From CAYFLR01 sp964343805 (lineage in GTDB: Bacteria; Bdellovibrionota_B; Oligoflexia; CAYFLR01), in NCBI GenBank assembly GCA_964343805.1, contig CAYFLR010000042.1, positions 1 through 53,676 on the forward strand: DNA of 53,676 bases, in the 5' to 3' direction. This document shows positions 17,680 to 26,002 of the stretch, in pieces; position 1 is the stretch's first letter, and the number at the start of each line of letters is the position of its first letter. The notes under the pieces were generated by a model. The model was not told the origin of the DNA. It ran no database searches and saw nothing but the letters and a program-made list of their open reading frames with translations. The translations under genes and the position numbers were made by a program.

Positions 17680-18351
17680 ATGAGCCGATTTATAGGCAAA
17701 ATTATAAGATTAATGCAGAAACGTCCCGGTGCTCTCTGGAGCAGCGGCCGGGAGTTTCTGCTTTTTTATTTGTCCCATTTAATTCGTAAAATCATCCCCT
17801 TTAATTCTCAAGTTAAAATTGATCAGAGTGTTCGTATTCAAAGGCTTTCTTCGATTTTAGCCGAAAAGCCATCTGCCCAAATAAGGATTGGCAAATATAG
17901 TATTATCTATGAAAAGGCTGAAATAGAAGCCTATGGAGAAGGTCAAATTGCAATAGGTGAATCCTCTATTATTGGTGATGCTCTTATTTATGCTCGTGAG
18001 GAAATTAAAATTGGAAGCCACTTTCTCACCAGCTGGAATGTTTTTATTCAAGATTTTGACCCTCATCCTATCAATCCTAAAGAGCGAGAGAAACAAATTG
18101 ATCATATGACCCAGCAGTTTTATCCCCGTTTTCATGATCCAAAGAGTACTTCATGGGAGGGGCAATTTCCAACTCAACCCATAAGCATAGGTAACAATGT
18201 TTGGGTGGGAGCCAATGTCACCATTTTAAAAGGGGCTCAAATTGGAAATGGCTGTATAGTTGCTACCGGAGCGGTGGTAACTAAAGGGACTTATCCCGAT
18301 AATTCCATCATTGCTGGAAACCCTGCAAAAGTCATTAAGCAAGTTGATTAA
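17680..18351 (+). CDS. Hexapeptide-repeat acyltransferase (WbbJ/NodL-like)
   Basis: 223 residues with left-handed beta-helix hexapeptide repeats (IRIGKYSIIYEKAEIEAYGEG, then ISIGNNVWVGANVTILKGAQIGNGCIVATGAVVTKGTYPDNSIIAGNPAKVIKQV). The C-terminal signature is that of sugar O-acetyltransferases of the LbH family, and the His in DFDPHPI is at the usual catalytic position. It likely acetylates a sugar of the exopolysaccharide or its precursor. The first 40 residues are a less conserved, partly hydrophobic extension. It overlaps the end of the ligase gene by 17 bases. Confidence 0.85.
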   Translation: MSRFIGKIIRLMQKRPGALWSSGREFLLFYLSHLIRKIIPFNSQVKIDQSVRIQRLSSILAEKPSAQIRIGKYSIIYEKAEIEAYGEGQIAIGESSIIGDALIYAREEIKIGSHFLTSWNVFIQDFDPHPINPKEREKQIDHMTQQFYPRFHDPKSTSWEGQFPTQPISIGNNVWVGANVTILKGAQIGNGCIVATGAVVTKGTYPDNSIIAGNPAKVIKQVD

Positions 18352-19804
18352 TCTGCGGCTGGTAGAGTCTTTCTGCCACTGCTGTTAAGGCAAAAAGGGC
18401 AAAGGGAAAAAACATATAAGTATGTGAAAGAAAACTCATTGAAATGCCGTACCCGATGGTAACATAGAGCAAAGAAGGGACATGCTCTCTAACGATCCAT
18501 GCCTGATACAAAGAAACCAAGTAAAGTGCCACATAGAGAAAAAATCCAATAAAACCGGATTCAGCTAAAGCGAGAATCCAACTAGAATGGGCAGTACGAT
18601 GACCCCATTCAGATTGAAGTTCGGGTGCGTAACGGGTGAAGTTAGAGGGATAACCATTAAAACCCACTCCAAAAATGGGGTTTCTTACTGCCATATTGAT
18701 ACCGGCAATAGTGTAGTTGATACGACTCTTAGTGGATTCACTCATATCATCTTCGGTTCTTTTTAAGTTCAGTTGCAACAGCAAAAAGAAGGCGAGGCCA
18801 AAAGCAGCAACACTCCCTCTTAAAAAGAGATGTTTGATTTGGAGTAAAACGTAAAGTCCAATAATCGTGGTGAAGGCCAGTAGGGCGGTCCTAGATTGGG
18901 TTTCCCATAGGACCCAGAAAAAGAGCCCAGCTAGAGCCATTGCTAATGTTTGGGCAAATATACCCGCCTTTTTTTGAATGAGAGGAATAAAAACAAAGGG
19001 GAAGATAAAAATAAACACAGCTCCTAGATCGTTAGAGTTGCCTAGCTGGCCGAGAGATTCAAGACGCACGGGTCCAATGCTCAAATCGGCCACATCTTGA
19101 GTATAGTAGAGGGCTTTAAGTGCAATTCCCAGGCAGGCAATGATGGATGAGAACATGATGGTTTGAAAACCCAGCTTATCTCTCACTTGGTTCAGCATTA
19201 AGAAGAAGACAATGACATATTTAAAGTAAGTTTCAAAAAAGTAGTATTGAGCGCTATCGGGGTCGTTTCTTACGAAGGTGGACATAAACAGCCAAACCGT
19301 AAAGAGTAGAAGAATTTTCCAGCTACGATGCCAAACCATACCAAAGGCATTATAGCGGATCACATCTGTCAGAAAGGCAAAGAAACTTAAAAAAGCCAAC
19401 GTTTTGGGAATCATTGACATGACCAAGTTTTTCTCCATTTGTTCCCAAGGACGGAGGAGCAGGTTGGCAGCAAAAAAGCTAATAGCGTTGACGGGATTAA
19501 TAAAGGAAAAGCTAATTCCCATGGCCATGGCAATGGACATGATAATATGTTCGAGTCCCCAATTATAATGAAAAAAATAGGTGAATCCAGGCAGTGAAAC
19601 AGCCAGATAAATTGCGATAAGCCGATGTTTATGGGCAAAGTAAGGGTAGGTTTGAACCCTTTTGATCTGTATTAAAACTATGAAGGTAGCGATGAGTAGT
19701 AAAATCCAACTGTCGATTTGAAACATGGTGGCTTGACCAACAATCAGACGATTGTTAATCAAAAGGTGCTCATAAACTCTCAGTATCTCATTTAACTTGG
19801 GCAT
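18335..19804 (-). CDS. O-antigen ligase/polymerase-like membrane protein (Wzy/WaaL superfamily)
   Basis: 489 residues with about 11-12 transmembrane segments. The large periplasmic loop and signature of the Wzy_C/O-antigen ligase superfamily are present: LGNSNDLGAVFIFIFPF, ETQSRTALLAFTTI, then NPIFGVGFNGYP and HRTAHSSWILALAESGFIGFF, whose His is part of the ligase motif. It probably polymerises or ligates undecaprenyl-linked repeat units at the periplasmic face. In exosortase-type loci a related protein acts as a putative O-glycosylation ligase; that alternative is open. Start overlaps the stop of the Wzz gene by one base (TGATG), so the two are coupled. Confidence 0.85.
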   Translation of the reverse strand: MPKLNEILRVYEHLLINNRLIVGQATMFQIDSWILLLIATFIVLIQIKRVQTYPYFAHKHRLIAIYLAVSLPGFTYFFHYNWGLEHIIMSIAMAMGISFSFINPVNAISFFAANLLLRPWEQMEKNLVMSMIPKTLAFLSFFAFLTDVIRYNAFGMVWHRSWKILLLFTVWLFMSTFVRNDPDSAQYYFFETYFKYVIVFFLMLNQVRDKLGFQTIMFSSIIACLGIALKALYYTQDVADLSIGPVRLESLGQLGNSNDLGAVFIFIFPFVFIPLIQKKAGIFAQTLAMALAGLFFWVLWETQSRTALLAFTTIIGLYVLLQIKHLFLRGSVAAFGLAFFLLLQLNLKRTEDDMSESTKSRINYTIAGINMAVRNPIFGVGFNGYPSNFTRYAPELQSEWGHRTAHSSWILALAESGFIGFFLYVALYLVSLYQAWIVREHVPSLLYVTIGYGISMSFLSHTYMFFPFALFALTAVAERLYQPQINQLA

Positions 19805-20928
19805 CAGTACAGCTGACCTTGTTTGACTTTGATCCTTTTACTTCTGGGTATTGAGCCGAGAAAGGGTATTCGTAATTGGGCTGCTACCATAGAAGCACTG
19901 GTGCTGGTGATGAGCAGATATTCTCTTATGAGGATAATCAAAATCAGAATTAAAAGAGAAGCTCCCAGTCCCATAATGAGAAACTTTCGTTTGGATGGAA
20001 AGATGTGTTTATGAGGAACGAACGGTTTTTCAATAACATCGAAATAAGCGCTGTGTCCTTTCTTCTCCAGCACTAGTGAGATATTAATTAGCTCTAAACG
20101 GTGCACCAATTCTTGATAGATAATGTCAAAGGTCTCAAATGAAGAACTATCATCTCCTTTTTTCTCTCTGAGCTCTTGTTGCTCTTGAATGAGTTTAATT
20201 TGGCCTTTCAGTTGTTTAATTTTGCTCATCAAATTGAGAACTAACGGATGGCGAGCTGAGTATTTAAGCTTAAGCATTTTGAGTTTGGTGTCTTTGGCTT
20301 TGAGATTGTTTGCCATCATTTTGAGTTTTTGGTCGATATTGATGACACTCTTCTCATCTTCATCCCCGCCGCGTCTCATTTCCTCTAATCGACCTTGAAT
20401 TTCCCCTTTGTAGTTATTCAGAATCCCAATCCGATTGGCAATGAGGGTTTCTCTGACACGGTCAATGCAGTCACTAATAATGCTGTAGGCAATCTTTCCA
20501 TCTTTATGTTTGATTTTAACTTCAAAGGTGGATGGATCTATTTGTAATACGCGTAAAGCTCTTATGAGTTCTGTCTCTTCCACTTCACGACCTTTGGTCT
20601 CTTTGGGGAAGGAAAATAGTTTATATTTCTCTCCTAAATTAGAGATGAACTCTTTATCAATCGCTTTACGGATAAGTCTATTTCTTTGAGATCTGATTTC
20701 GGCAGTATAGATAAATGGAATAAAATCAGAAATCTGTGGGATATTAAAATACTGGGCTTTAATGAGGAAAACGGCCTTACTTTGATAGGACTTAGGCATC
20801 GTAATTGCCAGAAAATAAGCAATGGCACAAGAGGCAAAGACCACGGTGAATCCTAAAAGCTGATAACGGCGAATCAGATTTAGAATATCTCTAAATTGGA
20901 GTAAATCGGTCTCGTTATTAGTTTTCAT
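19804..20928 (-). CDS. Wzz/GNVR-type polysaccharide chain-length determinant
   Basis: 374 residues with the usual polysaccharide co-polymerase plan: an N-terminal helix (about 27-47, LLGFTVVFASCAIAYFLAI), a large periplasmic, coiled-coil-rich region (about 50-315) and a C-terminal helix (about 322-342, FLIMGLGASLLILILIILI). A PFVPHKHIFPSKRK motif before the second helix matches the proline-rich segment of Wzz proteins. It controls chain length and links polymerase to export. It overlaps the upstream ATPase gene by 11 bases, a pairing typical of Wzc-like systems split into two polypeptides. Confidence 0.88.
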   Translation of the reverse strand: MKTNNETDLLQFRDILNLIRRYQLLGFTVVFASCAIAYFLAITMPKSYQSKAVFLIKAQYFNIPQISDFIPFIYTAEIRSQRNRLIRKAIDKEFISNLGEKYKLFSFPKETKGREVEETELIRALRVLQIDPSTFEVKIKHKDGKIAYSIISDCIDRVRETLIANRIGILNNYKGEIQGRLEEMRRGGDEDEKSVINIDQKLKMMANNLKAKDTKLKMLKLKYSARHPLVLNLMSKIKQLKGQIKLIQEQQELREKKGDDSSSFETFDIIYQELVHRLELINISLVLEKKGHSAYFDVIEKPFVPHKHIFPSKRKFLIMGLGASLLILILIILIREYLLITSTSASMVAAQLRIPFLGSIPRSKRIKVKQGQLY

Positions 20929-21526
20929 TATAGATAACTCCTAGAAAAGTAAGGTTCATTTGTTCCAGTTGGTTGGTGGTGTCATCCACAATATCTTTAC
21001 GATTTGATTTTCTGGAAAGAACTAAAAGGCAGCCGCAATCTTGTAATTGACTGGCAAGTACCAGAGGATCAATGTCAGGAGAGTGGGGTCTGTTAATGGC
21101 TTCCGTATCATAAAGAATAACTTCAAACTTTTCAGTGTGAGGGGTAATTTGCTTAATCAAATGCATTTCACTATCAGTGGTGAGTTTTAGCTTAGGGGAG
21201 AATATGTTTAAAAAGGGAATGAGACTTTTATTAACCCCTTTACTATTTTCTCCCTCTTCTTTCTTCTCTGGTTTTTGAAATAAAAGCGGGGGGTGAAGGG
21301 ATTTCTTTTGATGATTCGAAGATGTGTTCACATAGAGCACTCTCGAGTCGGCAAACTCTTTTAACGCATAACCTAAAGTCAGGGTCATGAACGTTCTTCC
21401 TTCGCCTGCAAGGGGGCTCATAATCACAATATTTCTTAGTTTTTGATCTTGGATCTGTTGATATAACCGATTAAAAATTCGTTTGAAATCGGAACTGCTA
21501 ATATACTCATAAATGGCAGGTGTCAT
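20918..21526 (-). CDS. CpsD/CapB-like ATPase with degenerate Walker A
   Basis: 202 residues resembling the cytoplasmic BY-kinase/ParA-type ATPase partner of Wzz. The P-loop region reads MSPLAGEGRTFMTLTLGYAL, where the conserved Lys of GEGKT is Arg (R44); a Walker A'-type strand VILYDTE and a final FLGVIYNEN follow the family pattern. The central region contains a charged insertion (about 70-95, KKSLHPPLLFQKPEKKEEGEN). No C-terminal Tyr cluster is present. It is therefore probably a regulatory or structural homologue rather than an active tyrosine kinase. Located between the Wza-like and Wzz genes in a minus-strand operon. Confidence 0.75.
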   Translation of the reverse strand: MTPAIYEYISSSDFKRIFNRLYQQIQDQKLRNIVIMSPLAGEGRTFMTLTLGYALKEFADSRVLYVNTSSNHQKKSLHPPLLFQKPEKKEEGENSKGVNKSLIPFLNIFSPKLKLTTDSEMHLIKQITPHTEKFEVILYDTEAINRPHSPDIDPLVLASQLQDCGCLLVLSRKSNRKDIVDDTTNQLEQMNLTFLGVIYNEN

Positions 21527-21548
21527 AATTTCCTCAAATCATTAAGGG

Positions 21549-22457
21549 TTAATCAATTAACATCACAATCATAATCGCGGAGGCTATGATAGAAGTAATG
21601 GTACCAATTCTACCCAAGATGGTATCAAAGGTTCTATCTTCAATGACTGAAACAATAAACACGTCACCTGATATGGGAAAGGGTATTTTATTGGTTTCTG
21701 AAAGATTAAAGCGGAGCTCTTTTTTGGTGCCGTTTCCGTAGTTCCGAATAAGAATGATGTCTTTTAAATTGGCGTTGCCCGAGGGGCCACCGGATTTGGT
21801 CAGATAGTAGATGAAATCGGCACCGGGAATAAAAGTTTGATTGCCAGGGGCGGTAACAGCACCGAGTACGGAAATATTTCTTTGGTGTGAGATGTAATCG
21901 GCCATGGGAGATTTTTTTAATTTCTTAAAGAGAACGGTTTCTCCTCCCTTCCAATTTCTTTTGCTGAGGGTACCAATTTTATAGTTATTAATATCATCCA
22001 GATGAAGAGTTCTGATATTCTTTTGCGAAATGATGCGAACATAATCGGGTTGTTCGGTGACCAAGTAACCACCCGCTACAGATCGAGCTTCATCTAGGCT
22101 GGATGAGTGATCGATCAAATATCGTCCCGGCTTTTGCACTAAGCCCTGAATATCAACCCACACCTTATCTTCAAGTATTCGCCATTTGACCGGACCGGAT
22201 ATACGAAAGAAGGGTTTATAGGCTTTGGTCACTTTATTTCTTAACTGTTTAAGCGTCAGCCCCTTGGCATAAATCTTAATCTTATAAGGAAGAGTTAAAA
22301 CTCCATTAAAGGAGACTCGGAATTTTCCATTAAGTTTTTCATCTTCGCCATGTGAAAGTTCAAATAGATAGCCTGGTGCTACTCTGGTGGCTTTGGCTAT
22401 GAGTACTGTGTGGGGGAGTAGAGAGAATACCATTAAAATTAAGAACATCCGTTTCAT
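21549..22457 (-). CDS. Wza-like polysaccharide export protein
   Basis: 302 residues. A signal peptide (1-22) is followed by a poly-export-type domain (VAPGYLFELSHGEDEKLNGKFRVSFNGVLTLPY, KGLTLKQLRNKVTKAY) and SLBB-like segments (VDIQGLVQKPGRYLI and ISVLGAVTAPGNQTFIPGADFIYYLTKSGGPSGNANLKDIILIR). The C-terminal 25 residues form a hydrophobic helix (IGTITSIIASAIMIVMLI). In Wza such a helix forms the outer-membrane pore. No lipobox Cys is present, unlike Wza. It probably exports the polymer across the outer membrane. Same operon as the Wzz, ATPase and ligase genes. Confidence 0.85.
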   Translation of the reverse strand: MKRMFLILMVFSLLPHTVLIAKATRVAPGYLFELSHGEDEKLNGKFRVSFNGVLTLPYKIKIYAKGLTLKQLRNKVTKAYKPFFRISGPVKWRILEDKVWVDIQGLVQKPGRYLIDHSSSLDEARSVAGGYLVTEQPDYVRIISQKNIRTLHLDDINNYKIGTLSKRNWKGGETVLFKKLKKSPMADYISHQRNISVLGAVTAPGNQTFIPGADFIYYLTKSGGPSGNANLKDIILIRNYGNGTKKELRFNLSETNKIPFPISGDVFIVSVIEDRTFDTILGRIGTITSIIASAIMIVMLID

Positions 22458-22482
22458 TTCTTCATCCTTGTAATGTTGATAT

Positions 22483-23544
22483 TTATGCTGTCACCACTCG
22501 TTCTTTAAACCTGGAACCTAAAGCCAGTCGAGCTCCACTCAAAGAGAGTTCAAAGTCTTTCAAGTTCGGATTATTACCATCCACATGAATACGCGGCAGA
22601 GCCGTTAGATGTTTTATGTGGGATGAAAAGATATTTCCTAAACGGGTGGTGGTGGCCGTTTTAAATCCTATTTTTTGAGCAAATTGAAATTCTCTTTCAC
22701 TGGCTTCTCCTCGTCCTCCAAAAGGATAAGAGAAGTGATCCACTGGTTTTTCAATCTGCTCTTCGATAATTTTCTTAGATTCTTCAATTTCAAAATAACT
22801 TTGTTCTGCTGTAAGCTGCTTCAGGGCATAGTGGTTGAGAGTATGGGCTCCAATGGTGACCAAAGGATCCTTACTTAATTCTTTAATGAGATCCCATGAA
22901 AGGACCGCACTTCGAGAATAGTGATGAGGATCCATGTGGTATTTTTGACAGATAATTTCAATGAGTTCTTTGCGTCCCTTAGCATCTTGGTCTAACATAA
23001 TTTGTCTAATTTGCTCAAAAGACTGATTCATCTCGGTTAAATTGGAGTGAGAGAAAGAATACCTTTTTTCTAAATAGGTAAATTCAACTTGAGAATTCTT
23101 TAAAATAATGTCCTCCAAAATGTTCCACCAGATAATGGCTTCGCCATTGGGGAAGCTGGTGGTGACATAAATAGCAAAAGGAACTTGGTGTTTTTTGAAA
23201 AGGGGGTAAGCCCATTCATAATTATCTTTATAACCATCATCGAGCGTGAAGGCGATAAAGCGCTTTTCTTTTTTTCCGGTTAACCATTCGGGCACTTGAT
23301 CTAGAGAAATAAATTCGTAGTTTTGATCTTTAAAGTAGAGGATAAGCTGTTCTAAATGCTGACAGGTGATTTCTAATCCTCGATTGTCTGAAAGTCGATT
23401 CTCTTCGTGCTGATTGGTGACTCGGTGGAGCATGAGGATACTACCCACTCCAGCATAATATGGTGATATAACCCTGTGTAAATGCAGTAGTTTTATTAAA
23501 AACCACATAGTTTTTTTCAAGTTTTTATAGATAATATCACGCAA
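22483..23544 (-). CDS. Polysaccharide deacetylase (NodB-homology domain)
   Basis: About 353 residues. The carbohydrate esterase 4 motifs are visible: FTLDDGYKDNYEWAYPLFKK (motif 1, with the DD pair), GAHTLNHYAL (HxxxH metal ligands) and FSYPFGGRGEASE (motif 3). It would remove N-acetyl groups from polymer sugars. The chosen start is the TTG at 23544, with AGGAG 7 bases upstream; an ATG at 23577 is in frame but has no ribosome-binding site. First gene of the minus-strand operon deacetylase, Wza, ATPase, Wzz, ligase. Deacetylases of this layout are regular members of exosortase-associated EPS loci. No clear signal peptide, so its compartment is uncertain. Confidence 0.85.
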   Translation of the reverse strand: MRDIIYKNLKKTMWFLIKLLHLHRVISPYYAGVGSILMLHRVTNQHEENRLSDNRGLEITCQHLEQLILYFKDQNYEFISLDQVPEWLTGKKEKRFIAFTLDDGYKDNYEWAYPLFKKHQVPFAIYVTTSFPNGEAIIWWNILEDIILKNSQVEFTYLEKRYSFSHSNLTEMNQSFEQIRQIMLDQDAKGRKELIEIICQKYHMDPHHYSRSAVLSWDLIKELSKDPLVTIGAHTLNHYALKQLTAEQSYFEIEESKKIIEEQIEKPVDHFSYPFGGRGEASEREFQFAQKIGFKTATTTRLGNIFSSHIKHLTALPRIHVDGNNPNLKDFELSLSGARLALGSRFKERVVTA

Positions 23545-23609
23545 ATTTCTGCTCCTAGTTAAGGGATTGGGGCCCATTAACGTGATGACTATGTATCATA
23601 ATTTGTGTT

Positions 23610-23632
23610 TTTTGTAAATTAATTTTACAAAA
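23610..23632. promoter_or_regulatory. Palindrome in the divergent EPS promoter region
   Basis: Perfect 9-bp inverted repeat TTTTGTAAA / TTTACAAAA with a 5-base centre, in the AT-rich 230-base region between the deacetylase (minus) and GNAT (plus) operons. Position and symmetry suggest a regulator site for both; no clear -35/-10 pair was identified around it. Confidence 0.35.
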
Positions 23633-23774
23633 CAACAAGTTAAGTTTAAAAATATTAAAAACGATATTTATATCAGTATTATACATATTACCATATTTTA
23701 AATTATTATAGGAGCCCAGATATCTCTGTGTTAGAATTTTATTTCGAAGGTTCCACTTATTTTAAATATCAGAA

Positions 23775-24896
23775 GTGCATAGTGAAATGGATTGTCAACT
23801 TATAGATAACATAGAGGATTTTGAAAAGCTTAAAGAAACCTGGGACTCTCTCCACTCGCAAACGAGGGATCAAAATATATTCACCTCCTGGATGTGGCAA
23901 TATCATTGGTGGAAGGTATTTGGGAATGATCAAGCTTTGCGAATTATCCTACTCAAAGAGGAAGGGCAAGTCTTTGTTATTGCACCTCTTTATATTCAAG
24001 AAACTAAACTCTTGGGCCTAATGCGACGCAGATCCATTCGATTTATTGGATCCTCTCAGGTAGGGTCAGATTACCTCAATTTGATATACAAAGGTGAAAG
24101 CCAAAAGGATTGCTGGGTCTGTTTAATAGATTTTTTAAGGAAAGATAGAAAGTGGGATCTCCTCGATCTCACCGATATCTCAAGTGAAGTGTTTTCTGAT
24201 AAATTTATCGAAGGAACTTTGTTTGCTCGTTATGGAAAGGGAATTTTAAAAGATTATACAAAATGCCCGGTGGCTAAGTTACCAGCCAAATTTGAGGATT
24301 ATATTGCCGAGCTTAGCTCCAGTCGTAGAAAAGACGTTCGCAGAAAACTTCGAAAAATGAGCAAATTAGAGGGATTTGAATTTAAAATTATTGAGACTGA
24401 GAGTGAATTGGCTGAAATTCAGCAAGAATTTATTGAAATTAATAAAGAGCGCTTGGCCGATAAAGGGATCTGTGGAGGCTTTCAAAGATCTGAATTTAGA
24501 AATTTTCATTTAAATATTATGAGCTTAGCGGCTAGGCAAGGGATTTTGAGATTAGCGATTGTTAAAATTAAAAATGAGCTGGCGGGGGGCTTATATATTT
24601 TTCGTTGTGGTTCTAGTTACTTGTTTTACCAAAGTGGCATGAATGCAAAATGGTCCGGCTATAGTCCCCTAACCGTTCTCTTTGCTAAGACCATTGAACA
24701 GGCAATTTTAGAAAAAATGGAGTATTTCGATTTCTTGCAGGGGGATGAATCCTATAAGGTCAGTTGGACCCATTTTATTCGCATCAATAGGCGGCTTTTG
24801 ATGGCAAATAGACATATCAAAGGGGTTTTTCATCTTATTTTTTACCGTATCATCTTTGGGATTCGCAATTTCTTAAATAAATTAAAAGGGCAGTGA
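23775..24896 (+). CDS. FemAB/CelD-like GNAT-family acyltransferase
   Basis: 373 residues. The C-terminal half has the pattern of the Acetyltransf_6 (CelD/BcsL, FemAB-like) group: SSSRRKDVRRKLRKM, LRLAIVKIKNELAGGLYIF, YLFYQSGMNAKWSGYSP, and YFDFLQGDESYKVSWT. In exosortase-type EPS loci a FemAB-like protein is a regular companion and is thought to modify the polymer or its precursor. The GTG at 23775 or the ATG at 23787 could be the start; neither has a strong Shine-Dalgarno. First gene of a plus-strand operon with GT2, DUF4091-type protein and GT4; the next start follows after one base. Confidence 0.82.
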   Translation: MHSEMDCQLIDNIEDFEKLKETWDSLHSQTRDQNIFTSWMWQYHWWKVFGNDQALRIILLKEEGQVFVIAPLYIQETKLLGLMRRRSIRFIGSSQVGSDYLNLIYKGESQKDCWVCLIDFLRKDRKWDLLDLTDISSEVFSDKFIEGTLFARYGKGILKDYTKCPVAKLPAKFEDYIAELSSSRRKDVRRKLRKMSKLEGFEFKIIETESELAEIQQEFIEINKERLADKGICGGFQRSEFRNFHLNIMSLAARQGILRLAIVKIKNELAGGLYIFRCGSSYLFYQSGMNAKWSGYSPLTVLFAKTIEQAILEKMEYFDFLQGDESYKVSWTHFIRINRRLLMANRHIKGVFHLIFYRIIFGIRNFLNKLKGQ

Positions 24897-24897
24897 T

Positions 24898-26001
24898 ATG
24901 ATGTGGATTATCTGGTTGATTATTTCTTGTTTGTTTTTGATACCAGCCCTCTACAGTTTTTTTATATACCCCCTTTTTATTTGGTTGTTGGCGCGTTTTT
25001 TTCCTGTAAAAGTCAACCTCCAATCGTCACACGCTGCCCCCAATACATTCTCTTTTTTATTACCAGCCTACAATGAAGAGAAATTTATTACCAAGAAATT
25101 GGACAATATTAGAGCGCTCACTGAAGAAAGTGGTTATCGAGTGGAGGTGTTGATTTTTAATGATGGCTCCTCGGATCAAACTTTAAAACAAATCAGAGAG
25201 TGGATGGAAAGTAACCTGGATTTTCAAGTCAAAGTTTTAAACAGTAAAAAAAACGTAGGAAAATGGGAAGGTCTGAAACAACTAGTTCCATTGGCCACTG
25301 GAGAGGTGACTGTTCTTTCAGATATATCTGCTGATTTGCCAGTTGACTTGCTCTTAAAAGCCGCTCCTTACTTTAAAGATCAAAGTATCGCAGTTGTTTC
25401 TCCCACCTATGATTTTGCCAAAGGAACCAAATCATTTATTTGGGAAAACCTTTATTGGCCCTATGAAAGGTTTTTAAAGCAGCAAGAGAGTTTATTTTAT
25501 AGCACGGTAGGGGCTCATGGTGCTGGCTATCTGATTCGTACCGAGAATATTCCTAATCTGGTTGAAATGGAGCAGATGGGACTGCCTCTCATTAATGATG
25601 ATTATTTAATACCAACTCTTGCTTGCCGGGGAGGAAAAAGAGTTCATTACTTATTAAATAGTGCGGTATCAGAGCTTGAGAGTGTCAGTGTTAAGGTGGA
25701 GTATAAAAGAAGAGTCCGCATCGCGTTGGGAAACCTTTATATGGCTAAAATGCTCTCATATATGATTGATGACCCGATGGATGTTCAGATTAAATTTATC
25801 AACTTTTCTCATAAGTCTTTAAGATTTTTTGTGGGGCCAGGTCTCTTTTTCTTTTTCGTAACCTTAAGCATCTGGTGGCTTTTTCCATTTGGTATCCTTC
25901 CCGCATTAGCCGCCCTTGTTATGTTAAAGGTGAGTCCCTTTCGAGCCAGTCTTCATGCTCTTTCAATTCATTTTTTTAAAGGTAAACAACAGCGGTGGTA
26001 A
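24898..26001 (+). CDS. Membrane-bound glycosyltransferase, GT2 family
   Basis: 367 residues. An N-terminal membrane helix (about 4-28) precedes the GT2 catalytic domain: FLLPAYNEEKFI, VLIFNDGSSDQT (nucleotide-binding DGSSDxT), VTVLSDISADLP (the DxD position is DIS, degenerate) and NDDYLIPTL, the last similar to the ED acceptor motif. One or two C-terminal helices (around 312-350) follow. It is a processive- or transferase-type GT2 acting at the inner membrane, likely building the EPS repeat. RBS AAAGGG lies within the end of the GNAT gene. Ends 1 base before the next start. Confidence 0.85.
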   Translation: MMWIIWLIISCLFLIPALYSFFIYPLFIWLLARFFPVKVNLQSSHAAPNTFSFLLPAYNEEKFITKKLDNIRALTEESGYRVEVLIFNDGSSDQTLKQIREWMESNLDFQVKVLNSKKNVGKWEGLKQLVPLATGEVTVLSDISADLPVDLLLKAAPYFKDQSIAVVSPTYDFAKGTKSFIWENLYWPYERFLKQQESLFYSTVGAHGAGYLIRTENIPNLVEMEQMGLPLINDDYLIPTLACRGGKRVHYLLNSAVSELESVSVKVEYKRRVRIALGNLYMAKMLSYMIDDPMDVQIKFINFSHKSLRFFVGPGLFFFFVTLSIWWLFPFGILPALAALVMLKVSPFRASLHALSIHFFKGKQQRW

Positions 26002-26002
26002 A

